A DNA stretch of 64,000 bases from Escarpia spicata (GCA_963995525.1 OZ023218.1:51658205-51722204); one strand, 5' to 3'; positions 25,571 to 35,608 are shown, counted from the stretch's first letter. Program-made: numbers and translations. The notes: a model not told the origin generated them from the sequence alone.

Positions 25571-28500
25571 TTTATTTCAGACAAAAAAGCATACATGTAA
25601 TATGCACTATGTCCATAGTAAAAAGTACACTTATTTGTAGATCCAATAGCCATGCAGTGCATTCGATTTTTTTTTGTATGTGTGTTTTTGGTTTTACTGG
25701 GAGCTATGCTGTGTCGCCTATTGAATTACTGTGTGAGGCCGTACCTGACATTTCGCGACTCAAACAACTGGCCGCTGGATAATAATGGCGGCGCCCCGTG
25801 CCGATAATGGTCAGTTTTGAACAATTATTTAAAATATGTGCTAATCAAATCATGATGACAAGTACTGTAAATGGTATGTTTTTATATTTGGGCTTAGGTT
25901 GTTCAAGCACTTCATTCCCCCTTTAAAGTTCGAACATCAAAATGTACCGCAGTTAATTCAGCCCGACTCGGCTGTATTACCAAAAAAGCTTGTTTTGAAA
26001 CTCGATGTAAAGAAATATAGGTAGAATCTTGCAAATTGTGTTCATTCCCATCTAAAAATTACAAAGAGTAAGAAACGTGATGTTGCCAATTTGTTATGAT
26101 GGGTTGGGGCGATTTTGGAAGGAAATGTAAAAAAAAATCCTCAAATACAAACTCCTATTATGCATACTAAGTATATCACTTGTGACTCGTTAAAATGGGG
26201 AGATGTTTGACTGTATTTCACTAATATTTCCACTCCGATTACAGTTGCTATGCATGCTACTGTTGGAGTTATATATGTCATATATAATTCTAAAATGTAG
26301 TCAGCATAATGTGAATGTTTGGTCGGTATAATTTATGAAGTTTCATAATGGCAGCAGTGATGTGTAATTGATGTGTAGTTGATCCTGCCAATCGTTTCTT
26401 CTTCTCCGTCTTCGTGCCAGACTGGTATTTATGTTGGTGATGTGTAATTGATGTGTAGTTGAACCTGCCAATCGTCTCTTCTTCTCCGTCTTCGTGCCAG
26501 TCTGGTATTTCTGTTGGTGATGTGTAATTGATGTGTAGTTGAACCTGCCAATCGTCTCTTGTTCTCCGTCTACGTGCCAGTCTGGTATTTCTGTTGGTGA
26601 TGTGTAATTGATGTGTAGTTGAACCTGCAAATCGTCACTTCTTCTCCGTCTTCGTGCCAGTCTGGTATTTCTGCTGGTGGTTCGCTCTCGACAAAAGGAA
26701 GTTTCGCACAGCGAATCATATTCATTAATATACTGTTTTGTTGGTCTTCAGATGTTTCTGATGAGGTGTGCTGCTTCTTCTGTGGTGGGCGTCTGAACAG
26801 ATGGCAAACAAACGATGATCCAATGACGAAGCATCGTCTCCACTATCCCAATTGTGGCTTTGTGAAACTAACCACTGAGACTGTGGAAGATGATACATGC
26901 GACACTCAGCCGGAACACAAGGTGAGCTCTTTAGTGACGGCGTGAAACTAACCACTGAGACTGTGGGAAATTATACATGCGGCACACAACCGGAACACAA
27001 GGTGAGCTCGTTATTGACGGCGTCTCGTTCACTTGTGAAGCTAACCACTGAGATTGTGGGAGATGATACATGCGACACTCAACCGGAACAAAAGGTGAGC
27101 TCTTTAGTGACGGCGTCTCGTTCACTTGTGAAGCTAACCACTTCGCCAGAGCAGTTGCAGTATGACGTGTACGAAAGATGTTCTTTGTGGCAGCCACAAA
27201 CCTCCGTGCTGTACTTCTTGCCCTGTGTCCTGTGCCCTACACTCACAATGAATCATAGCACACAGGAGTGGTGAATCTAGGTCACCCTGAGCAATAAAAG
27301 GAGAGGGGACGCCATCCCGGATCTCCCTCCCGAAGTAAGTGATATCGGCTGACTCATCGGGTGGGTCTTGCTGTCTGCCGCTTTCCACAGCATGACTTGC
27401 AGATGGGCCCGCAGCACGTGCAGGAACAGATTGGTGGATATTGGAGCAGGGCCTCTTGACTTTGGGACTATTGTTCTTCTTGGTGAAGAGTGTGAAGCGG
27501 GCAAATTCCATGGATGTCCCCAGTGGCTGACCATACACAGCGATGAAGAAGGGTTTCGCCGTCTCCGTCAGATACGCCTGTGTGGCGCCCACCTCCCCCA
27601 GCACATCATCAAAACCTGGGAAGACCCCTGTGAGCAAGGTGTTTAGTGCGTTGATCTTGCCTTTGGCAAATGGATATGAGGTGGTGTCGCACCCGATGAG
27701 GGCGTGCATGCCAAGCAGCTGCAGACACTGTGGCACTAGGTCAGCGCAGGTGGCGTTGGTATCCAGCACTGTCTCAACCCACCGCTCCATCTGCACCTTG
27801 CACTCCAGCTCTTCCCGACACACCGAATAGACCACTAGGACAAGCACGTCTGTGTCGTCGCTAAGTACACGGATCACTCTTTTGCCAGAGTTGGCTGCTT
27901 CAATGACACAGGAGATCATGGTGATGTCCGCCTCGTCATGACCAAACGCACCAGCGTCACGAGTCTGCATCGTCACGTTCTCTCCTGCACTGAAGGTAGA
28001 CAACACGCTCGCCAGACTCCGCTTGTTGGTCTTGCTCTACAGGATTCTCTCCTGATCCTTGGTAGATACATCTTGGTACTTGTCAAAGACTTATTTTCTC
28101 AGTAAAATCTGGATAGTGACTCAGACGACCCAGGATGCGATCAGATCTAAGGGACGCGTGGCCACACGATACGGTAGAACAGCTGCTGAACATCCACGAT
28201 GACAATTTCAGCAGCTTTTGGCGAAATCTCGAGCACAACCAGGCGCTTGGCCAGCCCAGACTTGTTGGCTTTGCGGAGACAATCATGTTCGTCGATGAGC
28301 GATGGAGGCACTGCGCATAGTTCGTAGTTGAACAGAGGCCCAAGCTCCATCTGCCGCTGCTGACCAATCGGCTGAGCCGGAGAAAAATGTTCTCAACATC
28401 GATGACTGGCCTGCCCTTGTTGCCCTTGTTGCCCTTGTTGCCCTTGTTGCCCTTGTTGCCCTTGTTGCCCTTGTTGCCCTTGTCCTGCTTCTGTAGAACG

Positions 28501-30991
28501 TCTATCGTCTTGATGGGACTACTGATAGGGTCGTAGAACCCATCGGGAAGACTGGCGATGTACTTGCTCTCCATCGTTTCTCCAAGGACAATCGAATCAG
28601 CCACATTAACTTCAGCAGGAGGCATTTGGCCGGTAACGGGATTGTATAGATGAGGGCGATGATATTCCAGTGGGTGAGGGTACTTCTCCACCTCAACGAG
28701 ACCCCGATCATCCGCATCCAAGACACGCCGGTGCTTCAACTCCTCCTTGTGCTGTTTCTGTGCAGACTGCCCTGGTGGATCAGCAGAGTAGATGTAGTCC
28801 ACGCGGTCTGACACGTGCACGGTGATGGGGAAGGCGTCAATCCACTCACAAACAAGGTCAGCAGACAGAGTCATATCCTTGAGAACTCCTTTCCGATCTT
28901 GATGGCAGTCTGCTCGCCAGATTGATCACCAAAGACAGTGTTCCAGTATCCCTCATGGGGTCGACAGACAAAGGCGCCGAACACAAGGTCCGCCTTGACC
29001 TCAGCAGGGAGTGCCCGCATCTCCAGCAGGTAATGAGTGAGATAGCGGGCGTACTGCACGTGTCCAACGAGGAAGATGTACTTCAGCATGCGCTCCGTGG
29101 TCAGCTGCTTGAAGTAAATGTCACCCTCTCTCTCTCGAACTGGTGGACGAGGAGTGTGGTGTGAAGGACGTTGTCCACCCAGTGCCTGCCAGTTGGATGG
29201 AGGCGAGCAGTGCCCAGATACAGCTCTATCTGTTCAAATGTCTTCGGCCCTGGTGATAGAAACCGCTTCAAGAGCGCCGCTTATACGCCCCGAAAGGACC
29301 GCATGGCTTTCACCCAGGACTTCCCTTTGAAGATACCTGTATGCCGCGGCCACGTACCCTTCAAACGCTGAACGTTTCATCAGCAACCAATGAACTACTG
29401 TGTAATATGCATCCCACCAGGATGGGCGATTACGTTCTGAACCTGCACGGCTGGTACCAGCACACCTGTTTGGTTACTACAAACAATTGCATGTCAATGG
29501 AAAGATGAACGTATGTCATCCCCATGTCAAGCAGTGCCATCTGCATGTACGTGAGTGTTGTGGGGATGGTGTCTGGATGGGAGGGTGGCGTGTCAATCAA
29601 AGGACCAAACATATACAGTGTAGGTGCCCGCAGGCTTGAGTACGCCCTGGCTCCTGGCTACCTGATTGTTGAAGCCATTCCACTCCATAGCATCTTGCCC
29701 CTGGCTCAGGCTGTTGAGCCACTGTGTGTCCTTTACTTGGGCAGCCATCAGACTGGCCTGTCGAGCACAAGCCTCGGAAATCAGAAATGGGTTCTACGCA
29801 CCCCAACACCCCTTAAAAGATGCATTATACATCATTCTAGGACAAGTGGTTCAAATTTTTTTCAAGATATCGACCAGTGGCCATCTTGGATTTATGCAGA
29901 GTTGGCCAAAGTTGCTGTTTGGGCAACCAAGCTGAATTAGTTCTAGTACAAACCAACAAAAAAGTTCATAGGATAGAACATTTCTAGATTGGCTATTGAA
30001 TACATATGAATGTCAAATGGACTGTATCATTGTTTTGAACTTGCAGAATGCAGCGAGTGGAGAGATGACGAGAGCGGTAGACCAAGGCCAACAACACGCC
30101 GGTTAGTACGACACATGGGCACATTTGTATTGTTCAATAATGGTCAATGATATGTGATCGTGCGCTGGTACAGTTGCTACAAACAACTGTTATCTCATAA
30201 CAATTTGCATACTTACCACATGTTTAGCTCGAAATCCGTATTTTAGACTGGCCATTACGTGTAACGCCGTATAAATAACCTCTTGCACTGGTTAACCAAT
30301 TTGAAGCGTTGCTATTCTGATCGAGAGTCGCTACGTGTCAGGCTACCTACGTCAAACCAAATCCGCTAGGTATTGCCTAGCATCAAAAGTACAATCTTCG
30401 AGTCCTGAAAATGTCTCGTTCGATTTTATACTAGTGTGACGAAAACAAGACAATAATGTACTTTATCGCGAGTTTGAAGTAAATCCCTACTTAACGTGAT
30501 AACGGCTGTAGTCCTTCAAAAACCCAACTATTCCTTATTGTGTATGTGAAATCCCGACGATGTGGTATGTCTGTAATATATGTAACTATTGCAATGCAGC
30601 ATGTCTATAGTATATGTAACTATTGCAATGCAGCATGTCTATAATATATGTAACTATTGTAATGCAGCGCAATTTCTTTTTTCTATTTCGGGGATACATC
30701 TTCAATATTCGGTTAAAAAACCCTGATTGCAGTACATTTATGTCGAAATTAGTAATATTATTTACGACGACTGATACTTGCGACTGATCATAAAGAGATT
30801 ATATAAATGTTGTAGATGCATCATCGCAGAGAACCACATTGACGTGTGCGGTGTGTCTGTGTTCTCAAAAGAACATCGTCTTCCTACCGTGCCGCCATCT
30901 CGCCTGCTGCGACAACTGTGTTTCTACGCTCTCCAACTGCCCTATATGTCTGTCAAAAAAACTTGGCTATGTCCGTTCTTTCTTGGCATAA
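13293..30991 (+). CDS. IAP gene 1: three BIR domains plus RING (five exons)
   Basis: Inhibitor-of-apoptosis protein. In this family BIR domains bind caspases or IAP-binding motifs and the RING acts as an E3 ubiquitin ligase in the cytosol. Coding exons are 13293-14117, 24911-25088, 26752-26921, 30047-30101 and 30816-30991. Intron phases are 0, 1, 0, 1 and all junctions are GT..AG, giving 1404 coding bases and 467 residues. Zinc ligands: BIR1 C52, C55, H72, C79; BIR2 C224, C227, H244, C251; BIR3 C342, C345, H362, C369. Each fits CX2CX16HX6C. The RING runs from C420 to C454 and the protein ends YVRSFLA, typical of IAPs. An in-frame TAA at 13281 fixes the start in exon 1. No UBA or CARD domain is visible, so the length is close to XIAP-type proteins. 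Splicing is inferred, not observed. Confidence 0.9.
14165..14385. repeat. CGTG/TG microsatellite at the start of intron 1
   Basis: TG and CGTG runs begin about 50 bases after the exon 1 donor. The Cys-Val and Arg-Ala-Cys frames here are artefacts. Confidence 0.95.
14450..15030. other. Intronic AT-rich stretch
   Basis: Nothing recognised beyond simple AT-rich sequence. Confidence 0.5.
15031..16500 (-). pseudogene. Decayed gene of an unnamed multi-copy invertebrate family
   Basis: Read on the - strand, fragments appear in consistent order in different frames. The N-terminal part (16490-16155) has [13 protein letters not shown] and DCYFC, then an acidic Asp/Glu stretch. The middle part (15936-15634) has [28 protein letters not shown] and ADDSNH-like residues. 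The C-terminal part (15219-15031) has SFERFHQDV and [17 protein letters not shown] know this arrangement from uncharacterised proteins repeated many times in arthropod and cnidarian genomes, which suggests a mobile origin. I know no established function. Several frameshifts and stops separate the parts, so it is dead. It sits antisense in IAP gene 1 intron 1. Confidence 0.65.
16500..17240. other. Intronic stretch without recognised gene
   Basis: Only short frames. The phrase gaacagcggttcgtaacc near 16806 resembles the edge of a dispersed repeat but could not be classified. Confidence 0.4.
17245..17905 (+). repeat. Left arm of a long inverted repeat pair
   Basis: About 660 bases that match, in reverse complement, the segment at about 23650-24345. 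Shared landmarks in order: agccatttgagatgt, cctgataat, gggttgttgga, tgtttccaaatcagct, ggccacacatta and cataggtcact. Divergence looks like a quarter to a third of positions. There are no long frames. Confidence 0.8.
17905..19560. other. Intronic stretch with gggagat repeats
   Basis: A poly-C run lies at 18180-18190. Short gggagat/atctccc words recur on both strands around 18435-18890, including the palindrome gggagatctccc at 18439. No gene, except the possible fragment at 18640-18780. Confidence 0.5.
18640..18780 (-). pseudogene. Possible C-terminal fragment of a transposon-type protein
   Basis: On the - strand, a frame of about 45 residues runs from near 18779 to a TAA at 18642. It includes [11 protein letters not shown] and LYNTMLQKQ. 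Its composition looks protein-like and resembles C-termini of some repetitive invertebrate proteins, but I cannot name the family. No upstream continuation was found. Confidence 0.3.
19563..21778. repeat. 51-bp minisatellite, about 43 copies
   Basis: Unit of 51 bases: aggatgtcatcagtgctgta, then accagccaaccatatcaaattgttatatgag. Because 51 is divisible by three, a 623-residue Cys-rich frame (19763-21634) is open on the + strand and comparable frames on the - strand. The array lies inside IAP gene 1 intron 1, lacks start context or unique flanking domains, and varies at sites unrelated to codon position. It is treated as non-coding. Confidence 0.96.
21790..23330. repeat. 38-bp minisatellite, about 40 copies, with higher-order blocks
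   Basis: Unit of 38 bases: tgtccctagatgaaaacaag followed by tctcacctggctcactca. Variants (ttctca, ttactca, cctatatg, cctcgatg, aagtttcacc) recur in the same order. The variant ctatatg occurs at about 22162, 22500 and 22880, so blocks of nine to ten units (339-380 bases) were duplicated. Confidence 0.95.
23650..24345 (-). repeat. Right arm of the long inverted repeat pair
   Basis: Reverse-complement partner of 17245-17905; the 5.7 kb between them holds the 51- and 38-bp arrays. Short frames here are not supported as genes. Confidence 0.8.
24345..24910. other. Intronic DNA upstream of exon 2
   Basis: No gene recognised. A local palindrome (gactacgtagtc) lies near 24366. The intron ends with tatatttcag at 24910. 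Confidence 0.5.
24911..25088 (+). CDS. IAP gene 1, exon 2: N-terminal half of BIR3
   Basis: Flanked by tatatttcag and by the donor acag|gtaatg. Encodes residues 276-334 plus the first base of codon 335. The BIR3 part begins at RLASFDRWP and ends ARAGFYYT, the usual BIR core before the zinc cysteines. An intron at this position, between the core helix region and the CX2C, completes in frame with exon 3. Confidence 0.9.
25500..25592 (-). mobile_element. 3' end of a retroposon with (ATTG)n tail
   Basis: A pure AATC repeat (25506-25570) is followed by tttatttcagac. On the - strand this reads as gtctgaaataaa followed by an ATTG-type tail, a typical LINE/SINE 3' terminus. The body to the right (up to about 25800) shows no recognisable coding. 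Confidence 0.55.
26340..26695. repeat. 80-bp tandem repeat, about 4 copies, just upstream of exon 3
   Basis: The key string tgtgtaattgatgtgtagtt starts at 26361, 26441, 26521 and 26601. The array ends about 60 bases before exon 3. Confidence 0.95.
26752..26921 (+). CDS. IAP gene 1, exon 3: zinc-binding half of BIR3
   Basis: Acceptor ggtcttcag at 26751; donor cacaag|gtgagc at 26922. Encodes D335 (split codon) to K391 and carries CFFC, H362 and C369 of BIR3 with the GGRLNRW motif. The frame after the donor reaches a stop at 26943-26945, so retaining this intron would give a RING-less protein. Confidence 0.9.
26861..27145. repeat. Tandem copies of the 3' end of exon 3 with its splice donor
   Basis: The segment starting gtgaaactaaccactgaga is repeated at 26862, 26942, 27035 and (partial) 27128, with periods 80, 93 and 93. 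The first three copies end in aaggtgagctc, so potential 5' splice sites lie at 26922, 27002 and 27095. Only the first keeps the reading frame from exon 3, because of the stop at 26943. Confidence 0.9.
27134..29830 (-). pseudogene. Decayed multi-domain gene of an unnamed repetitive family
   Basis: On the - strand, in order but in changing frames: [31 protein letters not shown] (near 29500-29600); [15 protein letters not shown] (near 29040); [13 protein letters not shown] (near 28250); and a 290-residue frame at 28006-27134 with [22 protein letters not shown] and [16 protein letters not shown] know this set from uncharacterised, highly repeated proteins of marine invertebrates. The acidic EAD / DxD / GCD series recalls XPG/PIN-type nucleases (inference, not established). 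It is interrupted by frameshifts and a 9-bp repeat expansion. It lies antisense in an IAP gene 1 intron. Confidence 0.65.
28405..28492. repeat. 9-bp repeat inside the pseudogene
   Basis: About nine copies of cccttgttg. On the - strand they encode Gly-Asn-Lys triplets within the pseudogene frame 28874-28083. Confidence 0.95.
30047..30101 (+). CDS. IAP gene 1, exon 4: short linker
   Basis: Between gaacttgcag (ends 30046) and gccg|gttagt. The 55 bases encode residues 392-409 plus one base. There is no domain. It is supported by matching phases (0 in, 1 out), the same as the penultimate exon of IAP gene 2. Confidence 0.75.
30560..30668. repeat. 34-bp repeat, three copies
   Basis: Unit atgtctatagtatatgtaac followed by tattgcaatgcagc, repeated three times in the last intron of IAP gene 1. 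Confidence 0.9.
30816..30991 (+). CDS. IAP gene 1, exon 5: RING finger and stop
   Basis: The acceptor gttgtag ends at 30815. An alternative acceptor, atcgcag at 30829, would not match exon 4 phase. The RING ligands are C420, C423, C435, H437, C441, C444, C451 and C454, in CX2CX11CXHX3CX2CX6CX2C. The frame ends with YVRSFLA and TAA at 30989. The exon is 176 bases, identical in length to the terminal exon of gene 2. The LINE at 31000 starts almost directly after the stop. Confidence 0.92.
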
Positions 30992-31996
30992 ATAGTCAAC
31001 GAAATGGTCGTCAAAATGACGGGTTAACGCCTACGTGTGATACACCGTTTGATTATAATGAACACTGTTACGAACACGATATTGATACTGATTGTTTGTT
31101 GTATAACGATTTGCCTATTCAATGTAAATACTACACCCCAGCACAATTTTCAACCAACTTAAGCAGTGCTGGCAAAAACCAGCCAAACAAACTGAGTATG
31201 ATACTTTTTAATGCCCGGAGTTTAAAAGCTAACCTATCCAAGATTAAAGACACTATCCAAAGCATGGAGTATAAATTTCATATAATTGTTATATCAGAAA
31301 CGCGGTTTAATGAGAACTGTTGAGACGGAAGTGAAGTAAACTGTCACGATGTCGCATTTTCAGGTTACAAACTGGACTGTAATTCCAGAAGAAAAAAAAA
31401 CAAGGTGGTGGCGTTGCCATATATGTGTGTGAATCTGTACTTAACAACTGCCAGTCTTCTGATATTTGTTTAAGGAACATATCGTATACTGTTGATGACT
31501 GTTTTGAAAGCATCTTTATTGAGATACAGATTAGTAAACACGAAAAAGTCAATGTCTGTTGTATGTATAGAGCACCGAATACCAGCATCAGCAAATTTAA
31601 TGACAATCTCTCATTCATACTGGGAAATCTCACCAATAAAAGTATTGTTTACATGTCTGGTGATTACAATATAGAAGCACTGTGAAGAGCAAGCTGAATC
31701 AATATATTTCATTGATCACATGTTCAGCTCTGGATTATATCCCTTGAACGCCAGGCCCACGGGAATAACAGGCACGACTGCTAGTATAATAGATAACATT
31801 TTCTGTTCAAAGCTGTGTAGAAACAAAATGTGCGGCATTGTTTTAAGCGATGCTACATATCATAATCAATATGCCAATTTTTGTCCTGTGCGACAACAGC
31901 ACGCATATGGTTATTAACGATGATTCAACAGATAAGTGTAACAGAACGTTAGATGAGGACTCATTAAACGAATGTGAGCACGATTTAAATGATGCA

Positions 31997-32213
31997 AACT
32001 GGGACACTGTAATCAGCGAGTCAAACTGGGACACTGTAATCAGCGAGTCAAACTGGGACACTGTAATCAGCGAGTCAAACTGGGACACTGTAATCAGCGA
32101 GTCAAACTGGGACACTGTAATCAGCGAGTCAAACTGGGACACTGTAATCAGCGAGTCAAACTGGGACACTGTAATCAGCGAGTCAAACTGGGACACTGTA
32201 ATCAGCGAGTCAA
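31997..32213 (+). repeat. 27-bp repeat inside the LINE, 8 copies
   Basis: Eight nearly identical copies encode NWDTVISES in frame between the endonuclease and RT parts of the LINE. The single flanking sequence looks like the normal linker of this LINE family, so this is an expansion within the element. Confidence 0.93.
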
Positions 32214-34045
32214 ACCCTGATTTAGCGTTCTCGCGCTTTATGCAAATGCTAAGTAACACTTATAACGTCCAGCCAAAATGACAACGTATTCAGTAAAGAC
32301 AAAATAATATAAACCTTGGTTATCAACAGGGCTAAAAACGCTTGCAAAAAGAAGAATAACCTGTACTTAGCGTTTCCAAAAATAGGACAGAATTAACAGA
32401 ACGTCGCTATAAAAATAAGTTAACAAAATTATTACGCCTAGAAAAGAAAAACAATTACATAAAAAACTCGACGACTGAAAGACTAATACAAGAGAACTTG
32501 GAAAACTCTTAACAGTATAATAGGTAAACGGAAATCTGAAACCACATATTTGAACAAGCTTCATGTTGGTAAAAATATAATAGTATTATAAATTAAAGAA
32601 ATAGCTAACCATTTAAAAAATGTCTTCGTTGACATACTTACCAAATTATCCAACCTCATATAACCCTGCCCGGGAAAAAAGCCAACCGACTTTGTAAAAC
32701 GTACTGTATCACAATCAATACATATGTCCCCCGTTACTGAGCAAGAAGTACTCGAAATTGTGTCTGGGTGCAAAAGTAAGACTTCATACGGACACGATGA
32801 AATCTGCATAAAAACAGTTAAGCATGTAATAAAGCAAATTGTACAACCTATAACCCACATTTATAACAGATCTTTGATCAGCGGATCATTTCCAAATGAT
32901 ATGAAATTAGCAAAGTCATTCCTATATTTAAATTGGGAGATCGTTTTCGATTTTCTAATTATATACCTAGATCTCTATTATCCTAATTTTCAAAAATATA
33001 CAACAAAAGGCTAACGTCTGTCATTGCAACACAACGCATGTTGACAGATGGGCAGTATGGCTTCATAAGTAATCATTCAACTTCACCAGCTTTAACAGAA
33101 TTTGTCGAAAAGGTTACTTCCGCAATGGATAAATGCCGTACGATTGGTGTCTTTATCGACCTAAAAAAGCGTTTGAACTGTTGATCAGAACATATTGCTA
33201 AGTAAATTGCAGTGCTACGGAAAAGGGGTCTGGCTCTGGACTGGATAAAAAGTTACTTAACCAACCGTAGACAATCAGAACAAAAGGAAATCAAATGCGG
33301 AGTCCCGCAAGGTTAAATCCTTGGCGCATTATTCTTTATTCTGTACATAAATGACATGTGCGAAGTCTCAAAATTGCTTTATATTATTCTGTTTGCTGAT
33401 GATAACAGTTTTATTTTGCTAGTAGTATTGATGACGTAAGCACTGTTGTTAACAATGAACTAAAAAAACTAGACCTGTGGTTCCGAGCGAACAATTTATC
33501 GCTCAATGTGAACAAAACACATTTTATAATGTTTAACAATAAAAAACCTAGAACAGATGTGAATATAGTTTTGAATGGGACAAACATTGAGCAGGTATCA
33601 TATACAAAATTCCTTGGAGCAACCATTGATGACAATTTCATGGCGAAAACACATAAAAATGGTTGAATCAAAAAGCATAGCAGTTTTGTATAAAACTAAG
33701 CATGTTCTTGATTGTCAAGCGTTACACACATTATATAATTCACTTGTTGAACCACATATGTCATATTGCTGCGAGATCTGGGGAAATACTTATGCATCTA
33801 GATTCAGAAAATTATCTCTGCTACAGAAAAAAGCTATACGGATTATTTATAACCTAAATTACCATGATCATAGTCTGTATTTTTTTTCCATATGCTTAAA
33901 TTTCATGATTTATTTAAATGCAAGACTCATTATACTTTATAAAGCAAACAACCACTCTTTAAATGGTCGTGTTCAGGCATTAGTTGAACCAACGGCAGCT
34001 ATTCACATGCATGATACCAAACGAAGCAAACTGTTCTATGTTAAA

Positions 34046-34282
34046 AAGACAAACACCACCCTCCGACTGCTGTCACTCACCGCCAAGACAAACACCACCC
34101 TCCGACTGCTGTCACTCACCGTCAAGACAAACACCACCCTCCGACTGCTGTCACTCACCGTCAAGACAAACACCACCCTCCGACTGCTGTCACTCACCGT
34201 CAAGACAAACACCACCCTCCGACTGCTGTCACTCACCGTCAAGACAAACACCACCCTCCGACTGCTGTCACTCACCGCCAAG
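34046..34282 (+). repeat. 39-bp repeat inside the LINE, 6 copies
   Basis: Six copies encode KTNTTLRLLSLTV/A in frame within the C-terminal region of the LINE. A second independent in-frame expansion in the same element. Confidence 0.93.
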
Positions 34283-34649
34283 GGTATAAAAACGTGAAAC
34301 AATTAACCAAATCTATTGACACAACTTGCAAATTTAACACAATTTTAAAAAGCATTCAAGTTGTCATTACTTTCTACATATTTGTGAATTGTTAATTGAA
34401 GATGATGTTTACTTAAACCTATTTATTAGTAACACAAACACTATGGTAACAAGTTTATACATGAGTTGTGAATATTATTTTGTAATTTATTATTATTTAA
34501 TTCATGTATTTATTCTGGGTTTTTTTCTTCAGTTTGAGAAGGGCACAGCAACGTATAAGTCTATGACTTCAGCTACGTCCTTTCAGCAGCAGCAGCAGCT
34601 GCACACCATACTGTGCATGTATTATGTTGTTGTTGTTGAATAAACTTCC

Positions 34650-35325
34650 ATTCACTCATTTATTCAGTCAGTCACCAACACGCTGGGAAGTAGGTCAATT
34701 GATTATACAAATAGTAGTTTTCCATATGAGAACGAGTGAATAGGAGGATGTAATGTAGATCACCATAATCAGTGATCCCGGACTTCACTCTAAGGGGACG
34801 CCCGTTGTTTGGGTATCAGTGGCGTTACCGGTCGTAGAGAACATCAGAGTAAAAAAGCGCATTGCTTAAGTGTTAAGCATAAATTGTGCTGTGTTCCTCG
34901 ATCCCATTATGAGTAATATAATTGTTCAAGCTAAAAATAACCCGCAGCTAGCATAACTCGCATCTAATATATTTATTTATGTATATAATTGTAATGGAGA
35001 TTGATGACATTACTTTTCGCAGTTGAAGTTTGACAATGATAATACAGAGAATATAACATAAGCTATACTGTCGACTGGAATCCATAGGCCTGTGGCTCTA
35101 GGCTGGGGCACGGGAGCGCGCTCCATACACACCCGTGTTCCTCGTACGACGTGATCATCAGCAACATGTATCAATGTATACTCTTCGTGGTATCGTCCAA
35201 TGTTATAACGATAGCGGTAATTTATCTTAACGTACGGATACGACTTAATCCTACAAATCCCCCGTCAGTTTACTGAAATGCGTTACGAGTTCCCGCAACG
35301 TCACAAAAAAAACTAGGCCTAGGGC
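34650..35325. other. Intergenic DNA
   Basis: AT-rich, with no recognised gene or repeat. Confidence 0.5.
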
Positions 35326-35608
35326 TGTGCCCTTGTGAGCCGCGTATATGTTCTGCCATTATTGCTGTGCCCTTGGGGGCCGTGTAAAAGTTCTGCTATC
35401 CTGGCTGTGTGCCCTTGGTGGCCGTGTAAATGTTCTGCCATTCTGGCTGTGCCCTTGGGGGCCGTGTAAATGTTATGCCATTCTGGCTGTGTGCCCTTGG
35501 TGGCCGTGTAAATGTTCTGCCATTCTGGCTGTGCCCTTGGGGGCCGTGTAAATGTTTTGCCATTCTGGCTGTGTGCCCTTGGTGGTCGTGTAAATGTTCT
35601 GCCATTAT
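35325..35608. repeat. 40/42-bp alternating minisatellite, about 7 copies
   Basis: Unit tgcccttgggggccgtgtaa followed by atgttctgccattctggctg. Units of 40 (gggggcc) and 42 (extra tg, ggtggcc) alternate, so the true period is 82 bases. Confidence 0.92.

Larger units (their letters stand above)
31000..34650 (+). mobile_element. Decayed APE-type non-LTR retrotransposon (CR1/jockey group)
   Basis: Endonuclease part from about 31180: LFNARSLKANL, VISETRFN, VCCMYRAP and SGDYNIEAL, with a stop at 31321 and frameshifts. Linker near 31720-32280. Reverse transcriptase from about 32724: KSKTSYGHDEIC, then GVPQG followed by a stop at about 33315, FADD at about 33392, and a C-terminal frame 33575-34297. 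Near the 3' end there is ttgttgttgttgaataaa at about 34625-34642. Many stops make it inactive. The exact 5' boundary is uncertain and lies between 30992 and about 31080. Clade assignment is approximate. Confidence 0.85.

Noticed and set aside
30778..31323. A 181-residue gene downstream of IAP gene 1
   Set aside because: The frame overlaps the RING exon out of register and then enters the LINE endonuclease; it joins two unrelated sequences by chance.
31850..32281. Separate gene with NWDTVISES repeats
   Set aside because: It is the linker between endonuclease and RT of the surrounding LINE with a 27-bp expansion, not an independent gene.
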